From JAWLFY01 sp041685355 (lineage in GTDB: Bacteria > Planctomycetota > Planctomycetia > Pirellulales > Pirellulaceae): 64,000 nt of DNA. The notes beneath the pieces were generated by a model. It was given only the letters and a program-made list of their open reading frames with translations, searched no databases and was not told the DNA's origin. The DNA lies in assembly GCA_041685355.1 (NCBI GenBank), contig JAWLFY010000002.1, positions 1 to 64,000 of the forward strand, read 5' to 3'. Both the position numbers and the translations under genes were made by a program. This document shows positions 53,497 through 63,066 of the stretch, one piece after another. Position 1 is the stretch's first letter. Each line of letters opens with the position of its first letter.

Positions 53497-55011
53497 ATGA
53501 GCACGCTGACCGCCGAACAGTTCTGTCACCGCGTGATCGATCTGGGGTTGGCCGATCGCCGTGCGGTTGAGCAGGTGTTGGCCGAACTGGGGGTCGGCGA
53601 GGTCAATCTGCAGATCGCCGTTGACGCGTTGCAACGTCGCAACCTGGTCACCACGTTGCAGGCGGACAAGGTGATCAAGGGTGACCGCACCGGGTACTTC
53701 TACGGCGAGTACAAGGTCTTGTACCTGATCGGGGCCGGGACCTTCGCGCGGGTCTATCGCGCCGCGAAGGGGGGCGAAGGGGAGGTGTTCGCGGTCAAGG
53801 TGCTCCGCAAACGGTTCCGCGACGAAGCGAAGGAGCTCGAACAGTTTCTTCGCGAGGGCCGAATGGGATTGAAGCTTCGGCACCCGAACATCGTCAGCAT
53901 TTACGACGTCGTGGCCGATAAGCGGAACCCTTTTTTGGTGATGGAGTTCGTCGAGGGGCAGAACCTGCGGGAGCTCGTTCGGGTTCGCGGTAAGTTACCG
54001 GTCGAACTGACGTTGAGACTGATGCACGATATCGCGTCGGGACTCGCGTATGCCGCGTCGCTGGGGGTTTCCCACCGCGACTTAAAGCTGTCGAACGTGC
54101 TGATCACGTCCGAGGGGAAGGCGAAGCTGGTCGACTTCGGGTTGGCGTCGCTCGCCGACCGCAACAACCCGGAACAGGTCGCCGATTGTCCCAACGCCCG
54201 GGCCATCGACTACGCGGCGCTCGAACGGGGCACCGGGGTGCGGAAGGACGACCCCAAGAGCGACGTCTATTTCGCCGGCAACATGCTCTATCACATGCTC
54301 GCCGGAACCCCCGCGCTGACGGAAACCCGCGACCGTCTTCAGCGGCTGAACGTCAGTCGGTTCCAGGATATCAAGCCGCTCGGCGAAGTGGCCCCCGACG
54401 TCCCCGGCATTGTCAGCCAGTTGGTCCAGCGGGCGATGGAGTTCAGTCCTGAGAAACGAATCCAGTCCGCCGCGGCGCTACAGGCGGAGGTCAAGAAAAC
54501 GATCGATTGGCTCAAACGCGGCAAGACCGAGTCGGTCCCCGATACCTTCGGGCAACCGGCCGATGACTCGCCTCACGACGACGATGACATCCCGACGAAC
54601 GAGGGCGAGGGATATGTGGTGATGCTCGTGGAATCGAAGACCAATCTGCAGAACGTGATCCGCGACCGTCTCAAGTCGCGCGGTTATCGCGTTTTGGTGA
54701 TCTCGGATCCGAATCGCGCCTTGGATCGGTTCGCGCCCGGCGAGGAGCAGCCGGCCGATTGCGTGATCTTCGGCGCCGCGGAACTCGGGACGCTCGCACT
54801 GGAAGCCTTCAATCGCTTCGCCGAGGACGATCACACCAGCGCGATTCCGGCAATGTTGCTCGCCGATCGGCGGCAGTCGAAGATCATTTCCGAGGCCCGT
54901 CGTGGGCCCCACCGGGTGCTCCTCGCACTTCCCCTGAAGGTCCGCGAGTTACGCGCCGGCCTGATGAAGCTGCTGGCCGGTGTCGAGCGTCGGCCCGCGG
55001 GGACCTATTGA
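53497..55011 (+). CDS. Ser/Thr protein kinase with C-terminal receiver-like domain
   Basis: A 504-residue soluble Hanks-type kinase. After a short helical head, the Gly-rich loop is GAGTFARVYRA (about residue 78), the ATP lysine is in VFAVKVLRK, the catalytic loop is SHRDLKLSNVL (about 193), and DFGLAS (about 213) opens an activation segment; RAIDYAALERGTG and SDVYFAGNMLYHML fit the C-lobe. Residues 370-490 resemble a degenerate response-regulator receiver (VVMLVESKTNLQNVI, GYRVLVISDPNRAL), and there is no transmembrane segment or sensor domain, unlike many planctomycete kinases. The N-terminal region resembles a conserved kinase-associated helix pair. Confidence 0.9.
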   Translation: MSTLTAEQFCHRVIDLGLADRRAVEQVLAELGVGEVNLQIAVDALQRRNLVTTLQADKVIKGDRTGYFYGEYKVLYLIGAGTFARVYRAAKGGEGEVFAVKVLRKRFRDEAKELEQFLREGRMGLKLRHPNIVSIYDVVADKRNPFLVMEFVEGQNLRELVRVRGKLPVELTLRLMHDIASGLAYAASLGVSHRDLKLSNVLITSEGKAKLVDFGLASLADRNNPEQVADCPNARAIDYAALERGTGVRKDDPKSDVYFAGNMLYHMLAGTPALTETRDRLQRLNVSRFQDIKPLGEVAPDVPGIVSQLVQRAMEFSPEKRIQSAAALQAEVKKTIDWLKRGKTESVPDTFGQPADDSPHDDDDIPTNEGEGYVVMLVESKTNLQNVIRDRLKSRGYRVLVISDPNRALDRFAPGEEQPADCVIFGAAELGTLALEAFNRFAEDDHTSAIPAMLLADRRQSKIISEARRGPHRVLLALPLKVRELRAGLMKLLAGVERRPAGTY

Positions 55012-55173
55012 TCCCGGAGTCGGCGAGGGATCCGCCGAGGTTTCGCTTCCTTCTCGCTCAAGATGCCGTCTTCGGTTGACCGATACACCCCACATCGTCC
55101 CGGTGAATCCTCCTGCCGCTCGGATCATCCGATCTTGACTGTTCGGTAGGGTTGCCGTAATTTGCGAAAGTCA

Positions 55174-55246
55174 GGCGACGTGGCCAAGTGGCTAAGGCGA
55201 TGGATTGCAAATCCATTATTCGTGGGTTCGAATCCCACCGTCGCCT
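55174..55246 (+). tRNA. tRNA-Cys (anticodon GCA)
   Basis: A complete 73-nt cloverleaf: acceptor GGCGACG/CGTCGCC, D stem GCC/GGC, anticodon stem ATGGA/TCCAT with loop TTGCAAA (GCA), variable TATTC, T arm GTGGG-TTCGAAT-CCCAC, discriminator T. CCA is not encoded. Discriminator U and GCA identify cysteine. The minus-strand ORF over it is the well-known spurious translation of a reverse-complemented tRNA. Confidence 0.97.
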
Positions 55247-55731
55247 CTGATTCTTTCAGGGGTTCACGTAAACGCTCTGCCCCTTCGGTCGCCAATTCCA
55301 GAGCGACCCGTTTTCGATAGGTCCGTCGTGGGTCGACGGATGCGGACGAACGCGTTGGATGTTTTAGGCACGCCCTGGTGTCCAAGGGTTCGTCGCAACG
55401 GGATCGTTGCCTTCGAAGGGCCCGGAGAAACGGAGTCGGGATCTGGGGTGACGCAACCTGTCGAGCGATGTCTCGGCCGATGGTCCGCCAAAGCCATGTC
55501 TGGCCCCTGGTGGTCACGGGCTGCCGGTGGGGGCGTTGGGTCCCTTTTCGCACCCTTTGGACACCGGAGCGATCTCCGAAAATCCCGTTCCTGGACCAAC
55601 TCCACGGTATTCCCGGATGGACCTTCGCGGACGGGGAGGCGGTCGGTGACTTTGCGATCGACCGAATTGGATCGCTCCGCGGTGCGGATCATCGGGGAGC
55701 GGGAGGTTTTCGTTCGGCGTTCGGTTTGGCC
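55247..55731. other. Intergenic region downstream of tRNA-Cys
   Basis: 485 bases between the tRNA and the sulfatase gene's end. Open frames on both strands exist but none has conserved protein character, and no integrase or attachment-site duplication of the tRNA 3' end was seen. Confidence 0.5.
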
Positions 55732-57246
55732 TCACTCGGGCGCATCGGCCCAAGCGGGCGTCCCGAACCAGTCATGCATTTCCCGTTCGAACGCCGGGAT
55801 CGTCCCTTCGGGTTCGGGGAGATGCCCGCGGTCCTTCGTTTCGATCATCCAGGTGCTAAGGGCCGCTCGCATACGGATGAGGGCACGTCGATGCTCGGGG
55901 TCATCAGAGTTGGCGAGATTTCGGATTTCGTACGGGTCGGCTTCGGTATCGAACAACATTTCGTCCGGAAACGGTTTCATCAGGTCGGCCGGCGGTCCTT
56001 CAAGCTTTCCCGCGGCGGCGAGTTCGCGCATCAGCGGTTTGATGAGGAAGCATTTTTCTTTGTACCGGTTGAGAGTCAGGAAACCGGCGCCGGGGGTGAA
56101 GTTGCGGATGTAATGGAAGCGTTTTCCGCGGACGCTTCGTTGCCGGACGGCGGTTTCGTCGATCCGGTCTCGGGCGGAGAAAGCGTACGTGCGTTGGGGC
56201 GAGGGCGCGTCGTCGCCGAGATTTCCTGCGGAGTCGAGGAAGCGTCGGCTTTGCATCGTCATCGGGGGGTCGATCCCGGCGAGTGCGAGCGTCGTGGCGG
56301 TCAGATCGATCAGGCTCACGACGCGGTCGTCGACCGTTCCCAGCGGTTTCCCGTCGGGGGCGGGACGGTGCTTCGGCCAGGCGACGATCAGCGGGACGTG
56401 AATGCCGCTATCGAAGCACCAATGAATTCCTCGCGGCTCGAGTCGCCCGTTGTCGGCGAAGAAGAGGATGATGGTGTCATCGAGGGTTTTGTCTCGTTCG
56501 AGCGCCTCAAGGATCCAGCCGATCCGGACGTCGGTCCCGGAAACCGAATTGAGGTATCTCGCCCATTCCCGGCGGGTCACCGGGTGGTCGGGGTAGTAGG
56601 GCGGCGGGTTCACGTTCTGTTCGGTCGCGATCTGTGGGTGCCATTCTTCGCCGACCCATCGGACCCGGTCTTTCTCGCCGCTCTTGCGGTCGTAGATGTC
56701 GTATTCCGCCTCGGGCATGTTGATCTGGGCGAAGAAGGGTTGGTTGTCTTTGAGGGTGGCCCAGTCGTCGGTGTCGTATAGCTTCCCTTCGTTGACGAAG
56801 TTCAGATCGAGCTTGCCGGTCCCAACGGTCTTGTCGCCGATGGTCGTCACGTTGGCGGTCGTGTAGCCGACGTCGGCGAGTCGATGGGTAATCGGCCGAA
56901 CGCCTTCGGGGAGCCGATAATCGTCATCGCGGTGTGACCGCATGTGATGGGTGTCGGTGGTCGTGGCATACATTCCGGTCATGAAGCACGACCGGCTGGG
57001 GGCACACACCGGGGACGTCGAAAACGCGTTGGTAAACCGCACGCCTCGGGCGGCGAGCCCGTCGACGTTGGGGGTGGCGACGTTTTCGGCCCCGTAGCAA
57101 CCGAAATCGAGGTCAAAGTTTTCGCCCACGATCCAAAGGATGTTCGGACGTTTCGGGGTCGGCTGATCGGCGTGCGACGCGCCACGTTCGATGGCGAACC
57201 AGAGGCAAAGCAGAATGAAGAGTCGAATCATCGGTCGTCGGGCCAT
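55732..57246 (-). CDS. Secreted sulfatase (type I, CxPSR)
   Basis: A 504-residue exported sulfatase. A signal peptide (IRLFILLCLWFAIERGASHA) precedes PNILWIVGENFDLDFGCYG. The formylglycine motif CAPSRSCFMTG carries the modifiable cysteine, followed by YATTTDTHHMRSH as in heparan-N-sulfatase-like (S1_8-type) enzymes, and LFFADNGRLEPRG supplies later metal ligands. The initial metal-binding acid pair differs from the usual DDxGY form. Likely substrate is a sulfated glycan. ATG 57246 (or ATG 57231) is chosen over the frame's first start because it gives the signal peptide at the N-terminus. Divergent context: a DUF6807 fusion gene follows in the same direction upstream. Confidence 0.92.
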   Translation of the reverse strand: MARRPMIRLFILLCLWFAIERGASHADQPTPKRPNILWIVGENFDLDFGCYGAENVATPNVDGLAARGVRFTNAFSTSPVCAPSRSCFMTGMYATTTDTHHMRSHRDDDYRLPEGVRPITHRLADVGYTTANVTTIGDKTVGTGKLDLNFVNEGKLYDTDDWATLKDNQPFFAQINMPEAEYDIYDRKSGEKDRVRWVGEEWHPQIATEQNVNPPPYYPDHPVTRREWARYLNSVSGTDVRIGWILEALERDKTLDDTIILFFADNGRLEPRGIHWCFDSGIHVPLIVAWPKHRPAPDGKPLGTVDDRVVSLIDLTATTLALAGIDPPMTMQSRRFLDSAGNLGDDAPSPQRTYAFSARDRIDETAVRQRSVRGKRFHYIRNFTPGAGFLTLNRYKEKCFLIKPLMRELAAAGKLEGPPADLMKPFPDEMLFDTEADPYEIRNLANSDDPEHRRALIRMRAALSTWMIETKDRGHLPEPEGTIPAFEREMHDWFGTPAWADAPE

Positions 57247-57439
57247 CGGGGTTCGTTCGTCGGTCTCGTTCAGGCGGGTACCCGGTTCGGGCCGAATGAG
57301 ATGAATCGAGAGTTTAATCGACCGACAGGTCGCGGGGGAATTTAGCAGAACGCGGGATGGGCCGAGCGAGGTGGCCACGAGGCGTCGGATTTCCCCGAGG
57401 CCTTCGTCGAGGGGCCGATCAACCGCCTAGCAAAGGAGC

Positions 57440-60400
57440 TCACGGCGACGGCTTCGTTCCGGGCGGCGAAGTTGTCCCGGGTTCTGGCGGTTCGGCCGCT
57501 TGGAGGTAGGCGACCAAATCGATGACGTCGCGGTCGGTCAGTTCGCCGAGCAGCCCGTCGGGCATCATCGAAACGTCGGCGACTTGTCGAGACTCGATCG
57601 CCGATTTGGCGATCGTCACCGGTTCGTCTTGGTTTGCCACGCGTAACCGGAGCTGCCGCTCGTTTTCTTCCGCCGGGATACCCGAATAAACGCGGCCGTC
57701 GTCGGTCAGCACGATTTGCATTCGGTAGGCGTCTTGGATTTCGGCGCTCGGCGTCACGATGTTGCTGAGCAGGTATTCCAGGTTGCCGCGGTTGGCGCCG
57801 GTGATGTCGGGGCCGACGTTTCCCCCTTCACCGTGGAGCCGATGACAGGCGTGGCACGTTTTGCGGAACAGTTCTTGGCCGCGTCTCAGGTCCCCCTTGG
57901 CGACGGCATCGGGGGTCAGGATCGCCCGATACTTCGCGAACATCGCTTGGCGGTCGGCGTCGAGACGGTCGATCTGGCCCCACACTTCGAGGAAGCCGTT
58001 GCCGACGACCCGTTGGAGCAACCGGGCGACGTACGCGGGGATTTCCGCACGGGGGACGTCACCGTCGGCGATCGCTCGGGTCAACGCGCGGCCCGATCGG
58101 CTCCGCGACGCGAGCGCGAGCACGACCTCAAGGCGTGTTTCCGGTTCGAAATCGCGATACCGTTGGAGCAGCCGGTGGGTGAGTCGGTCATCGGAGTAGC
58201 TGGCGGAGGCGCGGATCGCGTCGACCCGCAGCGCGGGGTCGTCGAGCAAATCGATCAGTTCGGCGGGGAGTCGGGGATGGCGGTGGCCGGCGAGGCCGCG
58301 GATCGCTTCGCGGCGGCGATCGATATCGGCCGACTCGTCGCGGAGTCGGCGGAGCATTTCCCGCGCCGCGGTGCGGTCGCCAAACTGTTGGGAAAGTTGC
58401 AACACGACTTGCCGCGGTTGGCCGTCCCATGATTCCGCCGCCTTCACCACCGTGTCCCACTTGTCGGGGGCTGACACGTCGAAGCGGCCTTCCAGGCTAT
58501 CGCGGAGACCGAGCAGCAGCCGTCCGGCTGGGGCCGGGGCGTTCCCGTCCCCATCGGACAGCGTGGCGACGACCTCGTCGATCATGCCGGCGTCGGACAG
58601 ACGGCGGGCCACATGTCGGCTGAGCATCGGAATGGCCGATTCTCGGGCGAGTTCCAACGCGTCGGCTGGGGACTCGGGAACGAGCGGTTCGAGGGCGAAC
58701 CAGATCATCTTGGGAAGGTTGTGATCATCGGCGTCTTCGGCGTGTCGGGCGAGCCCGCGAAGGATCGGCCACCGGTCCGCCGCCGGCAACCGCTGTGCGG
58801 CGGCGGCAAGTTTCAGACGGACGACGGGCGAGGGATCGGACACGGCCATCTTGGCGAACCGGTTTCGGGTCGACCGATCGGGGGCACCGTCTTCGCACAG
58901 CAAGCGGATCGCCCAACCGCGGACCGTTTCCTCATCGTCGTCGAGTGCGGCGACGAGCTGGGCGGCGGAGAGGTTCCCGGTGACGTGTAGCGACCACATC
59001 GCGCGGAGCCGACGGGAGGCTTCGGGCGTGTCGTCGCGGAACCGTTCGCGGAGGAGTTCGATCGCGTCGCGATCGATTTCGCGGCGGGTCGCGCGGTGTT
59101 GCAAGATCACGCGGGCGCGTCGCGCGTGCCAGTTGCTGTCGACTTGCTGCAGTTCGGCGAGGCGGCGATCGGTGAGCGTGGTGAGGTCTTCGTAACGGTC
59201 CGCAAACTCGACCGCCTCGGAACGCTTCGGCGTGACGCGAAAGATCCGCCCGGTCTCCTTGTTCAGCACTTCCATGCCACAGATATCGGCGTCGTGCCAA
59301 TCGAGGACGTACAGTCCGCCTTCTGGGCCGATCTCGACGCTGAACCCGATCCACTGGGCGTTGTTGGCGAGCAGGAAATCGTCGCCGTGGAGGCCGACGA
59401 ACCCCGAACCTTGCGGCTGCAGGATGTCGGTGAGGACGGCGTGTTCATGGATGTTCGCCATGAAAATTCTCCCCCGATACCGCTCGGGGAACGCGTCGGA
59501 GAGGTACACCCGGGCGCCGCCGTGGGCCGAACGGTGACGGTGGTCCGCGATCGTCTTGATGTCGTCGTAGACGTGCGGGTTGAAGTGCGTGCCGCCTTGG
59601 CGGTGATAGATCCCGCCCGGGATCACGTGCCACAAGTGAGGGATCACACACGCCGTGATGAACATTTCGCCGTGTTCGTCGTAGTCGATCCCCCAGGGGT
59701 TACTGAAACCGTGGGCGACGACTTCGAAGCGGTCCTTGGTCGGGTGATACCGCCACACGCCTCCGTTGATCGGGACCGCGGGACCGTCGAACTCGAACGT
59801 TTCGGGGAACGGTTCCCCGGGCCGGAAGACCTTCCCGTCGCCGGCCGGCTTGCCGACTTCCGACGGCGTCGCGTAGCCCTGCAGCCCGTACAGCCAACCG
59901 TCGGGGCCCCAGTGAAAGCTATTGAGCGTTTCGTGTCGGTCTCGGATCCCCCACCCGGTGAGCCGGACTTCGGCGTCGTCCCTATCGGCGCGGTCGTCGC
60001 CGTCGCGATCGGGCAGGAACAGGAGGTTCGGCGGCGCACCGAGCCACAGCCCGCCGAAGCCGACGGCCATCGCCGCCGGGAACGGGATTCCTTCGGCGAA
60101 CACGGTCCGCTTGTCGGCGACGCCGTCGCGATCGGTGTCCTCAAGGATCAGGATGCGGCTGTCTCCCGAGCCGGAAAAGCCGCCGACGCGACTTTCATAA
60201 TCGCGGTTCTCGGCGACCCACATTCGCCCGCGATCATCCCAACAAAACGCCATCGGCTGGGTGATCATCGGCTCGGCCGCAAAGACGTTGATGTCGAACC
60301 CGTCTTCGACGGTCATCTCTTCGACCGCGGCTTGCGGCGTCAAGAACTTCGCGCCACGCCCTTCCTCGCGGGCGAGATTCCACTGCACCGACGTCCGCGA

Positions 60401-61399
60401 TTGTCCGGAGAACGCCGACCACCGTTCGGTCACCGCGACGTCCCCCTTGTCGCCGGTGTACACCAACATCCGATGTCGAAACTCGACCCCTTTTCCGGCC
60501 GCGATCCGCCAATCGCCGAGCCCCGCTCGGACCGGACCGACTCCGAGTTGACCGTCGACCCGCCACGGTTGCGGATACCCCGGGTTGTCGGGGTGATCGA
60601 AGATCGCGACGTGTCCCGGTGTATCGCGATCGAGGCCGTCGATCGCCATCCCGACGTCGACCCACACCGCCCGTTGGCCATCCGCCCGCCCGTCCCGCTG
60701 GCGGGCGCTGTTGACGACCCGTCCCTCGACCCCGTTTCGCCAAGGCATGCGGAGAAACAGACCGCCGTAGTCGTATTTGCCGATCGTGACGTCGACGTTC
60801 GCCTCGCCGGACCACACCAAGTCGAGCTCGTAATCGTCGTCGCCGAGCCGCAGCGACCAGGTCTGCGATTCACGGAGGAGGGCGGTTCCCGAATCGTCCA
60901 GCAACTCATAGACGGTTTGCCACTGGACCGAGTTCGATTCCGAGCTCGATTCGCTTCGCAGGACAGTGACCGATTCGCGCCGCCAGTAATCGGCACCGGG
61001 GTGGTGAAAGAAATCGCGGCCGTTGACCCGGGTGAAGCCCCAGAACAGTCCGGTTTGGTGCGGGTGATGATCGGGCCGGGCTTCGGTGAGCACGGCTCGC
61101 CCATCGGCCGTCCGCAGCGGGTGCAGGTAGGGACGAAAGTCGGGCCGAGCGACATGGGTCAACAGCGGCTCTTCGATTCCCGCTCGGTACACGAGCACCG
61201 ATTCGGAGTCGGCGTCAAACACCGCCCGCAACGTCGCCGGCGATTCGCTTGTCGGCTCGTCGGCTCCGCACGTTGTGGCCGCGAAGGCGACCGCCACGAA
61301 GGCGACCGCCACGCCCCCGACGAGCCTCCAGGGTGTCGCCTTGAGCGGGAGCGACGTCCCCGAACCGATTCCGCCCCGTTTCAACCGTCGTCGCGTCAT
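57440..61399 (-). CDS. DUF6807 (PmoA-like) / propeller / HEAT / cytochrome c fusion
   Basis: A 1319-residue exported fusion. A hydrophobic signal (LVGGVAVAFVAVAFAATTCGA) is encoded with a small 15-bp duplication. Residues 50-330 match the DUF6807/PmoA family (RPYLHPLRTADGRAV, DHHPHQTGLFWGFTRVNG, GGLFLRMPWRNG); residues 350-730 are a PVC-type propeller (MAFCWDDRGRMWVAENRDY, FHWGPDGWLYGLQGY, NPWGIDYDEHGEMFITAC, LYVLDWHDADICG); HEAT-like repeats follow, and a C-terminal cytochrome c with CHACHRLHGEGGNVGPDITG near residue 1182. It probably acts on sugars outside the cytoplasm. Each domain is common in planctomycetes; the DUF6807 head on this protein is less usual. Confidence 0.9.
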   Translation of the reverse strand: MTRRRLKRGGIGSGTSLPLKATPWRLVGGVAVAFVAVAFAATTCGADEPTSESPATLRAVFDADSESVLVYRAGIEEPLLTHVARPDFRPYLHPLRTADGRAVLTEARPDHHPHQTGLFWGFTRVNGRDFFHHPGADYWRRESVTVLRSESSSESNSVQWQTVYELLDDSGTALLRESQTWSLRLGDDDYELDLVWSGEANVDVTIGKYDYGGLFLRMPWRNGVEGRVVNSARQRDGRADGQRAVWVDVGMAIDGLDRDTPGHVAIFDHPDNPGYPQPWRVDGQLGVGPVRAGLGDWRIAAGKGVEFRHRMLVYTGDKGDVAVTERWSAFSGQSRTSVQWNLAREEGRGAKFLTPQAAVEEMTVEDGFDINVFAAEPMITQPMAFCWDDRGRMWVAENRDYESRVGGFSGSGDSRILILEDTDRDGVADKRTVFAEGIPFPAAMAVGFGGLWLGAPPNLLFLPDRDGDDRADRDDAEVRLTGWGIRDRHETLNSFHWGPDGWLYGLQGYATPSEVGKPAGDGKVFRPGEPFPETFEFDGPAVPINGGVWRYHPTKDRFEVVAHGFSNPWGIDYDEHGEMFITACVIPHLWHVIPGGIYHRQGGTHFNPHVYDDIKTIADHRHRSAHGGARVYLSDAFPERYRGRIFMANIHEHAVLTDILQPQGSGFVGLHGDDFLLANNAQWIGFSVEIGPEGGLYVLDWHDADICGMEVLNKETGRIFRVTPKRSEAVEFADRYEDLTTLTDRRLAELQQVDSNWHARRARVILQHRATRREIDRDAIELLRERFRDDTPEASRRLRAMWSLHVTGNLSAAQLVAALDDDEETVRGWAIRLLCEDGAPDRSTRNRFAKMAVSDPSPVVRLKLAAAAQRLPAADRWPILRGLARHAEDADDHNLPKMIWFALEPLVPESPADALELARESAIPMLSRHVARRLSDAGMIDEVVATLSDGDGNAPAPAGRLLLGLRDSLEGRFDVSAPDKWDTVVKAAESWDGQPRQVVLQLSQQFGDRTAAREMLRRLRDESADIDRRREAIRGLAGHRHPRLPAELIDLLDDPALRVDAIRASASYSDDRLTHRLLQRYRDFEPETRLEVVLALASRSRSGRALTRAIADGDVPRAEIPAYVARLLQRVVGNGFLEVWGQIDRLDADRQAMFAKYRAILTPDAVAKGDLRRGQELFRKTCHACHRLHGEGGNVGPDITGANRGNLEYLLSNIVTPSAEIQDAYRMQIVLTDDGRVYSGIPAEENERQLRLRVANQDEPVTIAKSAIESRQVADVSMMPDGLLGELTDRDVIDLVAYLQAAEPPEPGTTSPPGTKPSP

Positions 61400-61569
61400 T
61401 ACCTACTCCGCCTCAGGAAAACAGACCGCTCACCGGTGCCGACACCCATCGGCCCGGCGCTCATCAGCCCCGGCATTCATCAGCCCCGGCGTTCCGTTGC
61501 GCCCCCAAACCGACGTCCGCGACCCGCCTTGCGGGGGAAGCGATGCGGCGACCCGTGATGCGGCGGGCG

Positions 61570-62505
61570 TTAGGAACCGCCGGCCCGGGCCCGATCCCAG
61601 TCTAGATCGTTCAACTTCGCCAGCGCCAAAATCAACGCCTGGGTACCGTCTTTTCGATGCCCTTGGGCGACGAGCGCTTGATAGAGTTGTTCGGCGAGGG
61701 CCAACCCGGGCATCGCGAGGTTCATCGTGGCCGCCTCATCGAGGGCGATCCGCATGTCCTTGATGAAGTGTTCGACAAAGAACCCGGGGTCGAAGTCTCC
61801 GTCGATCATCCGCGGGGCGAGGTTCGACAGCGACCAGCTTCCGGCGGCCCCCGAGCCGACGCTTTGCAGCACCGTGGGCAGATCGAGACCGGCCTTCGAC
61901 GCGTACAGGAGGGCCTCGCAGACGCCGACCATCCCGGACGCGATCAGGGTTTGGTTGACCATCTTGGTGTGTTGTCCGCGACCGGGTCCGCCTTGGTAGA
62001 CGATCGTTTTTCCGAGTCGTTCGAGCAGGGGTCGGACGCGTTCGAACGCGTCCCGATCCCCGCCAACCATGATCGACAGCGCCGCGTTACGGGCGCCGGA
62101 ATCGCCACCGCTGACCGGGGCATCGATCGCGGCGACGTCGCGTCCCGCCGCCGCCTCCGCGATCTCCTCGGCGAGCGACGGTCGGCTGGTGGTCATTTCG
62201 ACGAGGGCGGTTCCGGGGCGCGCGCCGCGGAGAACGCCGGCGTCGCCGAGGATCACTTCGCGGACGTCGTCGGGGAAGCCGACGATCGAGAACACGACGT
62301 CGGAGTTTTCCGCGACCTCGCGGGGTGAGCGGGCGAGGGTCGCCCCGGCGGCAACGAGTTCGGAAGCCTTATCGGGGGTGCGGTTAAACACGGTCGCGGC
62401 GAAGCCGGCCTCGATCAAGTGTCCGCACATGCTTCGCCCCATCACACCGGTCCCGATCCAACCGATCCGCGTCGTTTCGGGGGAGACCGTCTTCGTCTCA
62501 GTCAC
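61570..62505 (-). CDS. NAD(P)-dependent beta-hydroxyacid dehydrogenase (HIBADH family)
   Basis: A 311-residue enzyme of the 3-hydroxyisobutyrate/tartronate semialdehyde reductase family. The Rossmann motif GWIGTGVMGRSM, the substrate loop DAPVSGGDSGARNAALSIMVGG, and the catalytic Lys region GQHTKMVNQTLIASGM near residue 170 are all present, with the C-terminal KDMRIALDEA. Substrate cannot be decided. I chose GTG 62505 (six bases after GGTGGA); the frame also has a TTG at 62541. No obvious operon partner; the gene upstream in the same direction is a small hypothetical. Confidence 0.88.
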   Translation of the reverse strand: MTETKTVSPETTRIGWIGTGVMGRSMCGHLIEAGFAATVFNRTPDKASELVAAGATLARSPREVAENSDVVFSIVGFPDDVREVILGDAGVLRGARPGTALVEMTTSRPSLAEEIAEAAAGRDVAAIDAPVSGGDSGARNAALSIMVGGDRDAFERVRPLLERLGKTIVYQGGPGRGQHTKMVNQTLIASGMVGVCEALLYASKAGLDLPTVLQSVGSGAAGSWSLSNLAPRMIDGDFDPGFFVEHFIKDMRIALDEAATMNLAMPGLALAEQLYQALVAQGHRKDGTQALILALAKLNDLDWDRARAGGS

Positions 62506-62603
62506 GTCGATTCCACCATGGGTTGCTACGATGTACGTCAAGCGATCTGCGTCGACCCGCGACGAACGCTTGCCAACGCTGAGCGGTTACCGGCGAGGAA
62601 CGC

Positions 62604-63053
62604 TTACCAGCGATGTTCGGGGCGTTCGAGGACCTCTTTCATCAGGATCGCTTGTCGCAGGCCGCCCGGGGTCGAGAGGATTTCGGCTAACTCATCGAGC
62701 GACGCCGGGAGCGAGGGCTGGGCGGGAGGTTCGGGCGTTGTCTTCTGGTTGCCGCGTGAGGGATCTCGCTCTCGGGAGGCCGGTTTCGCCTGGGCGCGGA
62801 TCCTTTCGGCCTGGCGTTCCGCCTCTCGGATTTGGCGTCGCTGGGCGGCGATCGCCCGAGTCATCGCGTTTTCGGGTTCCTCATCGGAGTCCTCGACGAT
62901 CTCCGCGACTTCGATCGGATCGGCGTCCCGTTCGCGACGGCTGTCGGTGTACTCGGGGCGCTGTCGCCGCGGCTGGGGAGCGGGCCGTTCGGCCGCCTTT
63001 TCGCGGCGTCGTTCGGCGGCGCGGCGGAGGAAATCTTCTAGGTCACCTGACAT
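62604..63053 (-). CDS. Small charged hypothetical protein, floA partner
   Basis: A 149-residue cytosolic protein: an N-terminal MSGDLEDFLRRAAERRREKA helix, a disordered Arg/Glu/Pro-rich middle, and a C-terminal conserved block, LAEILSTPGGLRQAILMKEVL-like, ending RPEHRW. I recall similar C-termini in planctomycete hypotheticals. Function unknown. It starts 13 bp after the stop of floA, so the two are co-transcribed, which suggests a membrane-associated role by context only. ATG 63053 is preferred to the GTG next to it. Confidence 0.72.
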   Translation of the reverse strand: MSGDLEDFLRRAAERRREKAAERPAPQPRRQRPEYTDSRRERDADPIEVAEIVEDSDEEPENAMTRAIAAQRRQIREAERQAERIRAQAKPASRERDPSRGNQKTTPEPPAQPSLPASLDELAEILSTPGGLRQAILMKEVLERPEHRW

Positions 63054-63066
63054 CACAGTTCAGCGG

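Noticed and set aside
55125..55553. Minus-strand 142-residue frame containing GFEPTNNGFAIHRLSHLAT
   Set aside because: The conserved part is the reverse complement of tRNA-Cys, a well-known source of false proteins.
55174..55731. Integrated element at tRNA-Cys
   Set aside because: No integrase, no duplicated tRNA 3' end and no foreign-looking genes within the window.
59096..61558. 820-residue frame antisense to the DUF6807 fusion
   Set aside because: Same high-GC shadow effect; composition has no protein character.
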